Source: Bog-756 sp963699085 (lineage in GTDB: Bacteria > Actinomycetota > Acidimicrobiia > Acidimicrobiales > RAAP-2). From it: a stretch of 64,000 nucleotides of DNA. The stretch spans positions 744,001 to 808,000 of the forward strand of contig CAVOTH010000003.1 in the NCBI GenBank assembly GCA_963699085.1, in the 5' to 3' direction. Shown here piece by piece: positions 27,305-36,435 of this stretch (its first letter is position 1; every line of letters starts with the position of its first letter). The position numbers and the translations under genes are program-made. The notes beneath the pieces are model-generated. The model did not search any database and was not told where the DNA came from. It worked only from the letters and a program-made list of their open reading frames with translations.

Positions 27305-28482
27305 CGGTGGTCCTCCCCGTCGTGCTCGGCCTCCGCCCCACCATCCATCCAGCCGGCCACCTCGGCCAGCACCTCAGCGGCGTCCTGTCCACTCAATGAG
27401 GCGGGCCGGCGGACGGTCGGACCGTCGAATGAAGAGAACCGCACCGGCTGGGGGATCACCTTGTAGCGACCGGCCAACGGGTGGTCGTCCTCAGGCAGGG
27501 CGTCGATGAGCTCTTCGAGGGTCGGGATGCCTGATGCCGGGATACCCGCTTCATTGCAGAACACCAGCCACTCTCCTGTGGTCCGTTGGGTCAGGATTTC
27601 GGCCACCTCCCGGTACAGGCTGTCGGCGTTGGCGATGCGGGCACGGGCGCTGGTAATGCGCTCGTCCTCGGCCAGTTCGGGCCGTCCGCCCTCTCTGAAG
27701 AGATCTTCGTAGTTCTCGCGGGTGTAGGCCAGTACGTTGATCCATCCGTCGGCCGTTCGCTGCGGCTGGCGCTCGGCGTTGAGGATCCGCGGGTATCCGG
27801 GTGGCCCCTGCGGCGGCACAGCGGTTGCCGCTCCGGCATGCTCGACCAGTGTGAACGCGGTCAAAACATCGATCATCGGCACCTCGACCCGCTGGCCTTC
27901 CCCGGTGCGCTGCCGGTGAATGTAAGCGGCGAGCACGGCGTAGGCGATGGTCAGTCCGCTCACCTTGTCGGCCACCAGTGTGGGGACCAGCACCGGATCG
28001 CCGCCTTGGCGTCGGAAGGTGTCGGGTATCCCGGAGCCGGCTTGGATCACATCGTCGTAGGCCGGGGCGTCGGCCTGGGGGGAGTCCGTCGGGTAGCCCT
28101 GGGCCTGGCAGTAGACGATGTCGGGTCGGACGGCCACGACGTCCTCATAGCTGAGCCGCAGCCGCCGGAGGGTGCCCGGTCGCAGGTTGGTGATCACGAT
28201 GTCGACGGTGGCGGCGATGTCCAGGACCCGCTCGCGATCGGCCGGGTCCTTGAGATCGAGCACGATATTGCGCTTGTTGCGGAGCAGATTGAGCGCGATG
28301 CCGGACAGTTGGGATACGGGTCCCGGCGTCATGACCCGGATGAGGGTTCCTTTCGGGTCTTCAACGGTGATCACATCGGCGCCGAGGTCACCGAGGATCT
28401 GCGTGGCCAACGGGCCCATGACGATGGAGCTGAGGTCGAGAACCCGTACGCCGTGCAACGGGCCCGTCGTCGTCGATGGCAT
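27301..28482 (-). CDS. CaiB/BaiF family CoA-transferase (class III)
   Basis: A 393-residue protein. Motifs are GVRVLDLSSIVMGPLATQIL near the N-terminus, DLGADVITVEDP and NLRPGTLRRLRLSYEDV. The family's catalytic Asp region (DVIQAGSGIPDTF) is in place. Class III transferases move CoA between carboxylic acids, and some act as racemases (Amacr) on branched acyl-CoA such as steroid side chains. ATG 28482 has GAGGA upstream and is preferred over 28503. It is cotranscribed with the crotonase. Confidence 0.87.
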   Translation of the reverse strand: MPSTTTGPLHGVRVLDLSSIVMGPLATQILGDLGADVITVEDPKGTLIRVMTPGPVSQLSGIALNLLRNKRNIVLDLKDPADRERVLDIAATVDIVITNLRPGTLRRLRLSYEDVVAVRPDIVYCQAQGYPTDSPQADAPAYDDVIQAGSGIPDTFRRQGGDPVLVPTLVADKVSGLTIAYAVLAAYIHRQRTGEGQRVEVPMIDVLTAFTLVEHAGAATAVPPQGPPGYPRILNAERQPQRTADGWINVLAYTRENYEDLFREGGRPELAEDERITSARARIANADSLYREVAEILTQRTTGEWLVFCNEAGIPASGIPTLEELIDALPEDDHPLAGRYKVIPQPVRFSSFDGPTVRRPASLSGQDAAEVLAEVAGWMDGGAEAEHDGEDHR

Positions 28483-28804
28483 GGGGCGGTCCTCTGGTGG
28501 CATTCGGTGATCCGGTCGGGCGGACGTGCAGCTGCGAATGAGCCGAAAGCCATGGCTCGGCCGAAGTGGCCAATGGTAGCGATCCGTCTTGCGACGTCGG
28601 GAACGGTACGTGACGTCTCCCCGGATTCGCCCAGGTCAGTCGCGGTCAGCCCCGGGGTCGACGTCGGCAAGGTGTCTGGCCAGGTCACCGACGGAGGTTC
28701 GGCAAGGTGAGGTGACCAGTGTTCCCGTGTCGCCCGGGTGGGCGGCCCGCCCGGTGCCATCGGCCCCGGCGGCGACGCACTCCGGTGCACGGCAAAGGAC
28801 ACTT
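28483..28804. other. Divergent intergenic region, CaiB-like gene to ssb
   Basis: No convincing gene. It should hold the divergent promoters for the CaiB-like operon and ssb. No clear operator or hairpin was recognised. Confidence 0.4.
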
Positions 28805-29224
28805 ATGAGCAGCGCAACCACCACGACGATCGTCGGGAATCTCACCCGGGACCCCGAGATCCGCTACACCCGCGACGGACAGGCCACCACCAATCTCGGG
28901 GTCGCGGCCAACCGGAGATGGCAGAACCGGGAGACCAACGAATGGGAGGAGTCCACGTCGTTCTTCGACGTGGTGATCTGGCGGGACCTCGCCGAAAACG
29001 TGGCGTTGAGCCTCACCAAAGGCATGCGGGTCATCGTCACGGGCCGGCTCGAGCAGCGCAGCTGGGAGACCGAGGAGGGCGATCGCCGATTCAAGGTCGA
29101 GATCGTGGCCGACGAGGTCGGTCCGGCACTTCGGTTCGCCACCGTCGACGTCCACCGGGTGGTCCGCCCGTCGTCCGACGGTGACGCTGGCATCCCCTTC
29201 GCGGCCGAGCCGGCCGGTGAGTGA
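28805..29224 (+). CDS. ssb: Single-stranded DNA-binding protein (paralogue without acidic tip)
   Basis: A 139-residue OB-fold protein: IVGNLTRDPEIRYTRDGQAT, WEESTSFFDVVIWRDLAENV and KGMRVIVTGRLEQRSWE are canonical SSB stretches. The C-terminus ends GIPFAAEPAGE and lacks the DDDLPF-type acidic tip that recruits repair partners, so this is probably an accessory SSB rather than the replicative one. AAAGGA lies before the ATG. It overlaps the next small gene by 8 bp. Confidence 0.9.
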   Translation: MSSATTTTIVGNLTRDPEIRYTRDGQATTNLGVAANRRWQNRETNEWEESTSFFDVVIWRDLAENVALSLTKGMRVIVTGRLEQRSWETEEGDRRFKVEIVADEVGPALRFATVDVHRVVRPSSDGDAGIPFAAEPAGE

Positions 29225-29477
29225 GGCCCTGCTCCAGGAGGTCCGGCTTCCCGACAGCGGCCTGCCGCACACCCGTCACGGCCTCGGTCATGGGCGGTGG
29301 GACGAACAGCCGGTGCACTTCGGGTCCCGGGTCGTTCTCACCAAGGAGGAGGCATTCGGCGCCTGCCAGGCGTTGGCCGATGCGGGCCGGGTACTCGTGC
29401 GGTCGGGAGGATCCGCGGAGGCGGATCTGCTCTGCGCGCTCTTCAGTCTCCTGGAGGAGCGCCTCGTGATCCGTTGA
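29217..29477 (+). CDS. Small hypothetical protein coupled to ssb
   Basis: An 86-residue protein from GTG 29217, overlapping the ssb stop (GTGAGTGA). It reads SEALLQEVRLPDSGLPHTRH, then FGSRVVLTKEEAFGACQALA. No family is recognised. The tight overlap with ssb and the absence of a separate promoter argue for translation. A role near DNA metabolism would be a guess from linkage. Confidence 0.55.
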   Translation: MSEALLQEVRLPDSGLPHTRHGLGHGRWDEQPVHFGSRVVLTKEEAFGACQALADAGRVLVRSGGSAEADLLCALFSLLEERLVIR

Positions 29478-29555
29478 GCCGGCCCCCCGCACCGGCGGTC
29501 CCGATCCGTCGGCACCCGATCCACGTCCCGGGCCCGACACGCCCCCGGGCGTGCT

Positions 29556-29586
29556 CCCGCCTCCGAGCAGTGAAGTCGGAGGCGGG
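29556..29586. terminator. Hairpin between convergent ssb operon and msrB
   Basis: A perfect 11-bp stem (CCCGCCTCCGA / TCGGAGGCGGG) with a 9-nt loop. There is no U-tract, as is common in high-GC actinobacteria. Confidence 0.7.
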
Positions 29587-29669
29587 GGCCGGGGTGGGGG
29601 GGAACGCTGCTGTGAGTGGCGCTGCTGTGAGTGGTGGTGCTGTGAGTGGTGATGCCGTGAGAGGCAGGT

Positions 29670-30110
29670 TCAATCCTCGGTGGGCTGGAATTCCAGCGAC
29701 AGCGAGTTGACGCAGTAGCGGAGCCCGGTCGGCGCCGGGCCGTCGGGGAACACGTGGCCCAGGTGGCCCCCGCACTTGGCGCAGGTGATCTCGGTCCGGC
29801 TCATGCCGAACGTGCGGTCCTCGTGCTCGTCGATGGTGCCCTTGGCGAGCGCCTGGGTGAAGCTCGGCCAACCTGAGCCGGAGTCGAATTTGGTCTCCGT
29901 CGGAAACAGCTCGGCGCCGCATCCGGCACAGGTGAACATGCCGCTACCCTCGACGTGCAGCAACTCACCGGACCACGCCGGCTCGGTGCCCTTCTGGCGG
30001 AGGACGGCGTAGCGCTCGGGCGTGAGCCGGGCCCGCCACTCCTCGTCGGTCAACTCGACCCGCTCGCTCGCCGGGGTCTCGTTGGTGATGCTCTCATTGG
30101 TCGTGCTCAT
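29670..30110 (-). CDS. msrB: Peptide-methionine (R)-S-oxide reductase
   Basis: A 146-residue MsrB. The zinc site is two CxxC pairs (Cys61/64 in CAGC, Cys110/113 in CAKC). The catalytic Cys133 is in RYCVNSLSLEF, and FDSGSGWPSF and GHLGHVFPDGP are conserved. It repairs oxidised methionine (R form) in proteins, fed by thioredoxin. AAGGAGT precedes the ATG. Confidence 0.96.
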   Translation of the reverse strand: MSTTNESITNETPASERVELTDEEWRARLTPERYAVLRQKGTEPAWSGELLHVEGSGMFTCAGCGAELFPTETKFDSGSGWPSFTQALAKGTIDEHEDRTFGMSRTEITCAKCGGHLGHVFPDGPAPTGLRYCVNSLSLEFQPTED

Positions 30111-30437
30111 AGGACTCCTTCGTTTCGATCCTGCGTATGTCTCCGGTCCCCGTCCCCAGTCTCCGGTCCCCATCCCCCAGTCTCCGGTCCCCGTCCCCGT
30201 GTTACAGGCCCGGTTACAGGCCCGCCGTCGGCCGGGTGGATTAACCAGTCCAACGCCCTGGGGCCCCTGAGTGTTCCCGCAGCCCGCCCCGCCTGCAGCA
30301 CGTCCCGCCCGCCGCCCCCCGGCCCGCCCGCGCACCCAATTGGGCCGGAAATCCAGTTTGCTAACGTCGCGTCAGATTCCGCGCCGCCCGCGCACCATCT
30401 CCCTTGTACGGACCCTTCCTATTAGGACGCCGCCACC
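30111..30437. other. Divergent intergenic region, msrB to fadE30-like gene
   Basis: 327 bp with no gene seen. It holds the msrB promoter side, tandem repeats at 30139-30224 and the start region of the acyl-CoA dehydrogenase operon. No AACnnGTT operator was found. Confidence 0.4.
30139..30224. repeat. Two adjoining tandem repeats upstream of msrB
   Basis: Three 19-21-bp copies starting GTCTCCGGTCCCC (30139-30198) are followed by two perfect 12-bp copies of GTTACAGGCCCG (30201-30224). Confidence 0.75.
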
Positions 30438-31628
30438 ATGGACCTTCGAGACCGACCCGAGGACGAGGCCTTCCGCAAGGAGATCCAGACCTGGTTGTCG
30501 GACCACATGGTCGGCGAGTTCGCCGCCCTCGGCGGACGCGGTGGATCGGGCGACGAGACGTTCGGTTTCGAGGTGCGCCTGGAGTGGGAGAGGGTGCTGG
30601 CTCAGGGGGGCTGGACCTGCCTGGGATGGCCGGTCGAGTTCGGCGGGCGGGGAGCGACGATCGCCCACCAGGTCATCTTCAACGAGGAGTACGTGAAGGC
30701 CAAGGCACCGGGTCGCGTCAGCATCCTGGGAGAGGGACTGCTCGGACCCACACTGATCCAGTACGGGACGAAGGCCCAGCAGGACAGATTCCTGCCGCGG
30801 ATCGTGGACGGCACCGAGCTCTGGTGCCAGGGCTACTCGGAGCCGAACGCCGGGAGCGACCTGGCCAACGTCGCCACCCGGGCCGTGCTCGACGGCGATG
30901 AGTGGGTGATCACCGGACAGAAGGTCTGGACCTCGCTCGCACACCAGTCGGACTGGTGCTTCGTCGTCTGTCGGACCGAACCGGGATCGTCCAGACACAG
31001 GGGACTCTCCTACCTACTCGTGCCGATGGACCAACCCGGCGTGGAGATCCGGCCGATCACCCAGCTCACCCGGACCTCGGAGTTCAACGAGGTCTTCTTC
31101 GACGGGGCCCGCACGGCGAGGGACCTGGTGGTGGGGGAGCCAGGGGACGGCTGGCGGGTGGCCCTGGCCACATTGGGCTACGAGCGGGGTGTCGGACTGC
31201 TCGGGCACCAGCTCAGCTTTCGGCGGGAGCTCGACCACCTCATCGAGGTGGCCCGGACGAATGGCCGGGCCGTCGATCCGGTCATCCGCCAGCGACTGGC
31301 CCGGTCCTACGCCGAGCTTGAGATCCTGCGCTTCAACACGCTGCGCAGCCTCTCCGGCTATGACGGCCCGGTAGCCCCGCCCGAGGCGTCGATCATCAAG
31401 CTCTACTGGGCGTCCTGGCACCAGCGGTTGGGCGAGCTGGCCATGGACATCCGTGGCCCGGCAGCCGTCATCGCCGAGTCGGCACCGTACGAATTCGACG
31501 AGTTCCAACGCACGTTCCTGTTCAGTCGCTCCGAGACCATCTACGGCGGCTCCAACGAAATTCAGAAGAACATCATCGGCGAGCGGGTCCTCGGACTGCC
31601 GCCCGAACCCAAAGGGGACCTTCGATGA
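30438..31628 (+). CDS. fadE30: Acyl-CoA dehydrogenase, FadE30-like
   Basis: A 396-residue flavoprotein. Shared with mycobacterial FadE30 (as I recall that sequence) are TCLGWPVEFGGRG, TELWCQGYSEPNAGSDLANV, VWTSLAHQSDWCFV, HRGLSYLLVPMDQPGV and FNEVFFDGARTARDLVVG, an unusually close block match. YGGSNEIQKNIIGER is the C-terminal FAD motif. FadE30 acts on the CoA ester of the steroid C/D-ring intermediate HIP. The following SDR and ligase (4-bp overlap, then close spacing) are the IpdF and FadD3 partners of the same pathway. The assignment rests on remembered similarity plus gene order. Confidence 0.82.
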   Translation: MDLRDRPEDEAFRKEIQTWLSDHMVGEFAALGGRGGSGDETFGFEVRLEWERVLAQGGWTCLGWPVEFGGRGATIAHQVIFNEEYVKAKAPGRVSILGEGLLGPTLIQYGTKAQQDRFLPRIVDGTELWCQGYSEPNAGSDLANVATRAVLDGDEWVITGQKVWTSLAHQSDWCFVVCRTEPGSSRHRGLSYLLVPMDQPGVEIRPITQLTRTSEFNEVFFDGARTARDLVVGEPGDGWRVALATLGYERGVGLLGHQLSFRRELDHLIEVARTNGRAVDPVIRQRLARSYAELEILRFNTLRSLSGYDGPVAPPEASIIKLYWASWHQRLGELAMDIRGPAAVIAESAPYEFDEFQRTFLFSRSETIYGGSNEIQKNIIGERVLGLPPEPKGDLR

Positions 31629-32437
31629 CCGACGCCGCGTCGAGCCGACCACCGGCTCCCGAGCCCCCGGCCGGGCACGGCCTGCTGACCGGGAAGATCG
31701 TCGTCGTCACCGCCGCCGCCGGAACCGGCATCGGCTTCGCCACGGCCAAGCGCTGCATCGAGGAGGGAGCCACGGTGGTGGTGTCGGATGCGCATGAGCG
31801 CCGACTCGGCGAGGCCGCCGATGCCCTGGCCGCGCTGCCCGAGGCGCATGGCGCCCGACCGCTGGCGGTTCCCTGCAACGTCACCGACGAGTCGCAGGTC
31901 CAGGGGCTCTACGACGCGGCGGTGGCCGAGCACGGACGATTCGACGTCGCCGTCAACAACGCCGGCCTCGGTGGACAGGTCGATGTGGTGGACATGACCG
32001 ACGAGCAGTGGGACCTGGTCCTCGACGTGACCCTCACCGGCACGTTCCGGTGCACCCGTGCCGCCCTGCGCCACTTCTACGCCCGCGGCGGTGGCGGGGT
32101 GATCGTGAACAACGCATCGGTACTCGGATGGAGGGCCCAGGCCGGCCAGGCCCACTACGCCGCGGCCAAGGCCGGGGTGATGGCGCTGACCCGGTGCTCG
32201 GCGGTCGAGGCCGCACCACACGGGGTGCGCATCAATGCCGTATCGCCGAGCCTCGCCGTCCACCCGTTCCTCAACAAGGTCATGGCCGACGAGGAGTTGG
32301 CCGAGCTGGCCAGCCGGGAGGTATTCGGACGGGGCGCCGAGGTCTGGGAGGTGGCCAATGTCATCGCCTTCCTGGCCAGCGAGTACGCCACCTTCATGAC
32401 CGGTGAGGTCGTGTCGGTGAGCAGTCAGCATCCTTGA
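31625..32437 (+). CDS. ipdF: Short-chain dehydrogenase, IpdF-like (5-OH-HIP-CoA dehydrogenase)
   Basis: A 270-residue SDR. The cofactor motif is the unusual TAAAGTGIG, the active site is NNASVLGWRAQ...HYAAAKAG (Ser, Tyr, Lys), and ALTRCSAVEAAPHGVRINAV and the C-terminal TGEVVSVSSQHP are typical of the IpdF group. N-terminal GHGLLTGKIVVVT and SDAHERRLGEAAD also match. IpdF oxidises 5-hydroxy-HIP-CoA during steroid C/D-ring breakdown. It overlaps the FadE30-like gene by 4 bp. Confidence 0.82.
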   Translation: MTDAASSRPPAPEPPAGHGLLTGKIVVVTAAAGTGIGFATAKRCIEEGATVVVSDAHERRLGEAADALAALPEAHGARPLAVPCNVTDESQVQGLYDAAVAEHGRFDVAVNNAGLGGQVDVVDMTDEQWDLVLDVTLTGTFRCTRAALRHFYARGGGGVIVNNASVLGWRAQAGQAHYAAAKAGVMALTRCSAVEAAPHGVRINAVSPSLAVHPFLNKVMADEELAELASREVFGRGAEVWEVANVIAFLASEYATFMTGEVVSVSSQHP

Positions 32438-32475
32438 GCCGGATCGACTGCGGCGGCCACCGAGGGGACGTGCAC

Positions 32476-32481
32476 TACCCT
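32476..32481 (+). promoter_or_regulatory. Candidate -10 box, leaderless
   Basis: TACCCT ends 6 nt before GTG 32488. It may give the ligase its own internal promoter. Confidence 0.4.
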
Positions 32482-32487
32482 GACGGC

Positions 32488-34161
32488 GTGTCAGATGTGA
32501 AGGATCCCCGGGGGGACCTGGAGTGGGGGACGCTCCCTGGCCTGGTCCAGGACGCGGCTGCCCGCTTCGGCGAGGCCGAGGCCGTCGTCGACCGGCACGG
32601 GCCGGGGGGGACCACGACCCGCTGGACCTTCGACCGACTGGCCGAGGAGGTGGCCACTGCCACCCGGGCCGTCGTAGCCCACGGTGTCGAGCCCGGTGAC
32701 CGGGTCGCCGTCTGGGCGCCCAACTGTGCGGAGTGGATCGTGGCCGCCCTCGGGGCGGTCGGCGCCGGGGCGGTCCTGGTCCCGCTCAACACCCGGTACA
32801 AAGGGGCCGAAGCCGCATACATCCTGCGTACGTCGGGCGCTCGCATCCTGTTCACCGTGCAGGGATTCCTGGGGACGGACTACCCGGCGATGCTTGACGA
32901 GGCGATCGCCGACGGTGAGGACCTGCCTCGGCTCGAGCAGGTAGTGGTGCTCCGGACCGCCGACTCGTCCGACCGATCGCCCACCCCCACCGACAGCCCA
33001 CCGACAGGTGCCAGCCAGCTCACCTGGGACGCCTTCCTGTCCGCCGCCGACCGGTGCGAGCCCGAGGTGGCAGCCGGGCGTACCGCGGCGATCTCCACCA
33101 GTGACCTGTCCGACCTGGTCTTCACTTCGGGCACGACCGGGTACCCCAAGGGGGCGATGACCACCCACCAGCAGACCCTGCGGACGTTCGCCACCTGGGC
33201 CGAGGTGGTCGGACTGCGGGCCGGTGACCGCTACCTGATCGTCAACCCGTTCTTCCATACGTTCGGGTACAAAGCAGGGATCCTGGCCTGTCTGATGACC
33301 GGGGCCACGATGGTGCCCGAGCCGGTCTTCGATGTCGAGGTTGTCCTGCAACGGCTGAGCGACGAGCAGATCTCGGTCCTTCCCGGGCCGCCCACCATCT
33401 TCCAGTCGATCATCGACCATCCCCGCCGTGACGCGTTCGACCTGTCGTCGCTCCGGCTGGTGGTGACCGGAGCTGCGGTGGTCCCGGTGGAGCTCGTCGA
33501 GCGCCTCTGGTCGGACGTCGGCATCGAGACGGTCCTCACCGCCTACGGACTCACCGAGGCCACCGGTACCGTCACCATGTGTCGGCGGGGGGACTCCGCC
33601 GAGGTGATCTCGGCCACCAGCGGCCGTGCCATCCCCGACGTCGAGGTCCGCATCATCGACGGTGACGGCGCCGACGTACCGGAGGGGGAAGCCGGTGAGA
33701 TCGTGGTGCGCGGCTACAACGTCATGTCCGGGTACTTCGACGACCCCGAGGCCACCGCCGCCGCCATCGACGTGGACGGCTGGCTCCATACCGGCGATGT
33801 CGGCTTCCTCGACGAAGCCGGCAACCTGGCCATCACCGATCGGTTGAAGGATATGTATGTGAGTGGCGGGTTCAACGTCTACCCGGCCGAAGTGGAGGCC
33901 GTGCTCCGGCGACATCCCGGGGTGGCCCAGGTCGCCGTCATCGGCGTGGCTGATCACCGGATGGGCGAAGTAGGGCTCGCCGTCGTCGTCCCCACCGCCG
34001 ACGCCGACACCGCAAGCGTCATCGAGGGGTTGCCCGCCTTCGCCAAGGACCGTCTCGCCAACTTCAAGGTGCCCCGACGGGTCGAGTTGATCGATTCGCT
34101 TCCCACCAACGCCAGCGGCAAGGTACTCAAACGCGAACTACGGGCCCGGTTCGGCTCCTAG
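32488..34161 (+). CDS. fadD3: HIP-CoA ligase, FadD3-like
   Basis: A 557-residue ANL ligase. FadD3-type blocks are NPFFHTFGYKAGILACLMTG, VLPGPPTIFQSIIDHPRRD, FDLSSLRLVVTGAAVVPVEL, LTAYGLTEATGTVTMCRRGD and DRLKDMYVSGGFNVYPAEVE. The ATP loop is VFTSGTTGYPKG and the catalytic Lys is in GKVLKREL. FadD3 activates HIP, the bicyclic product of cholesterol A/B-ring cleavage, to its CoA ester. TTG 32434 overlaps the ipdF stop and is open. GTG 32488 aligns better with the family and has a -10-like box, so it is chosen. Confidence 0.82.
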   Translation: MSDVKDPRGDLEWGTLPGLVQDAAARFGEAEAVVDRHGPGGTTTRWTFDRLAEEVATATRAVVAHGVEPGDRVAVWAPNCAEWIVAALGAVGAGAVLVPLNTRYKGAEAAYILRTSGARILFTVQGFLGTDYPAMLDEAIADGEDLPRLEQVVVLRTADSSDRSPTPTDSPPTGASQLTWDAFLSAADRCEPEVAAGRTAAISTSDLSDLVFTSGTTGYPKGAMTTHQQTLRTFATWAEVVGLRAGDRYLIVNPFFHTFGYKAGILACLMTGATMVPEPVFDVEVVLQRLSDEQISVLPGPPTIFQSIIDHPRRDAFDLSSLRLVVTGAAVVPVELVERLWSDVGIETVLTAYGLTEATGTVTMCRRGDSAEVISATSGRAIPDVEVRIIDGDGADVPEGEAGEIVVRGYNVMSGYFDDPEATAAAIDVDGWLHTGDVGFLDEAGNLAITDRLKDMYVSGGFNVYPAEVEAVLRRHPGVAQVAVIGVADHRMGEVGLAVVVPTADADTASVIEGLPAFAKDRLANFKVPRRVELIDSLPTNASGKVLKRELRARFGS

Positions 34162-34241
34162 GGTCGACACCACCTCTACCCGACCAGTACGACACAGTCC
34201 ATAGCAACGACCATAAGAACGACAAGAAGAAGGAGGACGCC

Positions 34242-35348
34242 GTGCGAGGCATCGTCTACACCGGTTCCGACGTGGAGGTCACCGACCAGCTGAGCGTCGG
34301 CGACCCCGGGCCCACCGAGGTCCGGGTGGCGATCGGTGCCGCCGGGGTCTGCCACAGCGACCTGTCGGTCATCAACGGAACCATCCCGTGGAAGGCGCCG
34401 TCCGTGCTGGGCCATGAGGGCGCCGGCGTGGTCGAGGCCGTGGGCAGCGAGGTGCGCTCGGTCAAGGTCGGCGACCACGTGGTGATCGCCACCATCGCCA
34501 GTTGCGGGGTCTGTCGGGCCTGTTCCACCGGTCACCCGACCTGGTGCATCAAGACGCTCGGCAATGTTTCGACGCCCTTCACCTACAAGGGCGAGCCGGC
34601 ATCGAACTTCGCCGCCACCTCGGTGTTCGCCGAGTCGACCATCGTCAAGGAGGTCCAGGCCGTCAAGATCTCGAAGGACGTTCCCATGACGTCCGCCTGC
34701 CTGATCGGCTGCGGCGTGCTCACCGGCGTCGGTGCCGTTCTGAACCGGGCCAAGGTGCAGGCGGGGGAGACCTCGGCTGTCTTCGGTGTCGGTGGTGTGG
34801 GCCTCAATGTGATCCAGGGTCTGCGACTCGCCGGCGCCAGCAGGATCATCGCCGTGGACACGCTCGCCTCCAAGGAAGGTCTGGCCAGACAGTTCGGTGC
34901 CACCCACTTCGTCGACGCGTCGAAGACGGACGCAGTGGCGGCCATCCGCGAGATCGTGCCTCCGGGCCCGGCGTCGGTGGCGGGTGGCCTCGGCTGGACC
35001 GGCGGAGTCAACTGGTCCTTCGACTGCGTCGGCCATCCGGCGGTGCTGCGCAACGCCCTCGATGTCCTCGATTGGGGCGGCAACGCGCTGGCCATCGGCA
35101 TCCCGCCCCAGGGCACCGAGGTCGCCGTCGACGTGAATGCCCTCGCCTATGTCGACCGTGGTCTCCTCGGTTGCCGATACGGCTCGTCCCGTCCCCATCA
35201 CGACATCCCGCTCATGGTCGAGCTGTACCTCTCGGGCCAGCTGATGCTGGACGAGTTGGTGACGGAGCAGAAGCCCCTCGAGGGATTCCGCCAGATCGTC
35301 GAGGACATGGAGGCGGGCAAGCTGGCCCGCGGCGTCCTCACGTTCTGA
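34242..35348 (+). CDS. Zinc-dependent medium-chain alcohol dehydrogenase
   Basis: A 368-residue MDR enzyme. The catalytic zinc region is AAGVCHSDLSVINGTIPW with GHEGAGVVEAVGSEV. The structural zinc loop is CGVCRACSTGHPTWC. The NAD-binding motif is FGVGGVGLNVIQGL. The GTG start follows GAAGGAGGA. The pattern is that of class-III-like or mycothiol/NDMA-type dehydrogenases of actinobacteria. It probably oxidises a side-chain alcohol in the catabolic region, but the substrate is not readable. Confidence 0.88.
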   Translation: MRGIVYTGSDVEVTDQLSVGDPGPTEVRVAIGAAGVCHSDLSVINGTIPWKAPSVLGHEGAGVVEAVGSEVRSVKVGDHVVIATIASCGVCRACSTGHPTWCIKTLGNVSTPFTYKGEPASNFAATSVFAESTIVKEVQAVKISKDVPMTSACLIGCGVLTGVGAVLNRAKVQAGETSAVFGVGGVGLNVIQGLRLAGASRIIAVDTLASKEGLARQFGATHFVDASKTDAVAAIREIVPPGPASVAGGLGWTGGVNWSFDCVGHPAVLRNALDVLDWGGNALAIGIPPQGTEVAVDVNALAYVDRGLLGCRYGSSRPHHDIPLMVELYLSGQLMLDELVTEQKPLEGFRQIVEDMEAGKLARGVLTF

Positions 35349-35492
35349 ATCCTCTGCACGTTCTGAGTCCTCTTTCGGCACCCACTGGGCTTCGTAGGCT
35401 CCGGGGGCTTCCCCACCGTGCACGGCTGGCTGCACTACCGGCGCCCTGTCTGACGACCCCCGCTCGCTTGACGCCTGACGGACGGCGCTCGG

Positions 35493-36239
35493 TCAGTTGC
35501 CGAGGATCGAGTTGATGCTGCCGCCCAGGTTGAATCCGCCGCCCCCGCCCGAGTCGTGGTCATTGGACGGGAGGTAGTCACCCACCTCGGAAGCCAGCTG
35601 GCTGATCGACATCGACTGCAGCCAGATCCGGCCCGGTCCGGTGAGTGTGGCGACGAAGAATCCGTTGCCTCCGAACATCTTGTTCTTGATCCCTGGGATC
35701 GTGGCGATCGAGAAGTCCACGCCCTCGGTGAAGGCACCGACGTGGCTCGGATGGACCCGCATGGTCATCCCGGGTTCGAGGTCGTAGGAGAACATCTCCC
35801 CGGAGAGTTCGAGCCAGGCGTCGCCTTCTCCGGTGAGGTGTTGGAGGAAGAAGCCCATGCCGCCCAGGAAGGCGCCACCGAGTTTTTGCTGCATGGCTAC
35901 CGAGGCTTCGATCCCTTCGGTTCCACACAGGAAGCCCGAGCGGTGGACGAAATAGGACTGCTGCGGCGTGACCGGGACACTGATCAGGTTCCCGGGGAGC
36001 TTCGCCGGAAATGCAATCGTCCCCGGACCGCCCTCGGAGGTGTACCGGGTGAGGAAGAGACCAGCCCCGCCGACCATCCGCTTGGCCGCCTTGAGGAAGC
36101 CCTTGCCGCCGGTCGTCTGAGTGAGCTGGATCGACGGGGTCATCCAGCCCAGGTCGCCGTGAGTCGAGATGAGGGTCTCTCCCGGCTGCAGGGTTGCCTC
36201 GAGCACGGGAAGAACGGTCCCCTTGACGGCGAAGTCCAC
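35493..36239 (-). CDS. AIM24/TIGR00266 family protein
   Basis: A 248-residue beta-rich protein: EATLQPGETLISTHGDLGWM, GGAGLFLTRYTSEGGPG, FLCGTEGIEASVAMQQKLGG and LEPGMTMRVHPSHVGAF. This family is widespread and its biochemical function is unknown. GTG 36239 with AAGGAGG seven bases upstream defines the start; longer open frames lack a ribosome site. The C-terminus is Gly-rich (SGGGGGFNLGG). It is on the opposite strand to the catabolic genes and is probably unrelated to them. Confidence 0.82.
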   Translation of the reverse strand: MDFAVKGTVLPVLEATLQPGETLISTHGDLGWMTPSIQLTQTTGGKGFLKAAKRMVGGAGLFLTRYTSEGGPGTIAFPAKLPGNLISVPVTPQQSYFVHRSGFLCGTEGIEASVAMQQKLGGAFLGGMGFFLQHLTGEGDAWLELSGEMFSYDLEPGMTMRVHPSHVGAFTEGVDFSIATIPGIKNKMFGGNGFFVATLTGPGRIWLQSMSISQLASEVGDYLPSNDHDSGGGGGFNLGGSINSILGN

Positions 36240-36435
36240 GGTCCAGCCTCCTTGTCGCAGGTCCGCCCGGGTGGGCGCTCTATCGTGCGCCGAGGCTACC
36301 GACCGGTGACTGGCGAGTCCACGACCGTTCGGGCGCACCGGCGACGGGTTCCGGTCGATGGTCGACCAATGGCGGCCTCGACGAGGTCCGGCCACGGAGT
36401 CGCACGGCAGCCACGCTGTTACAGTCGCCCCGGAT

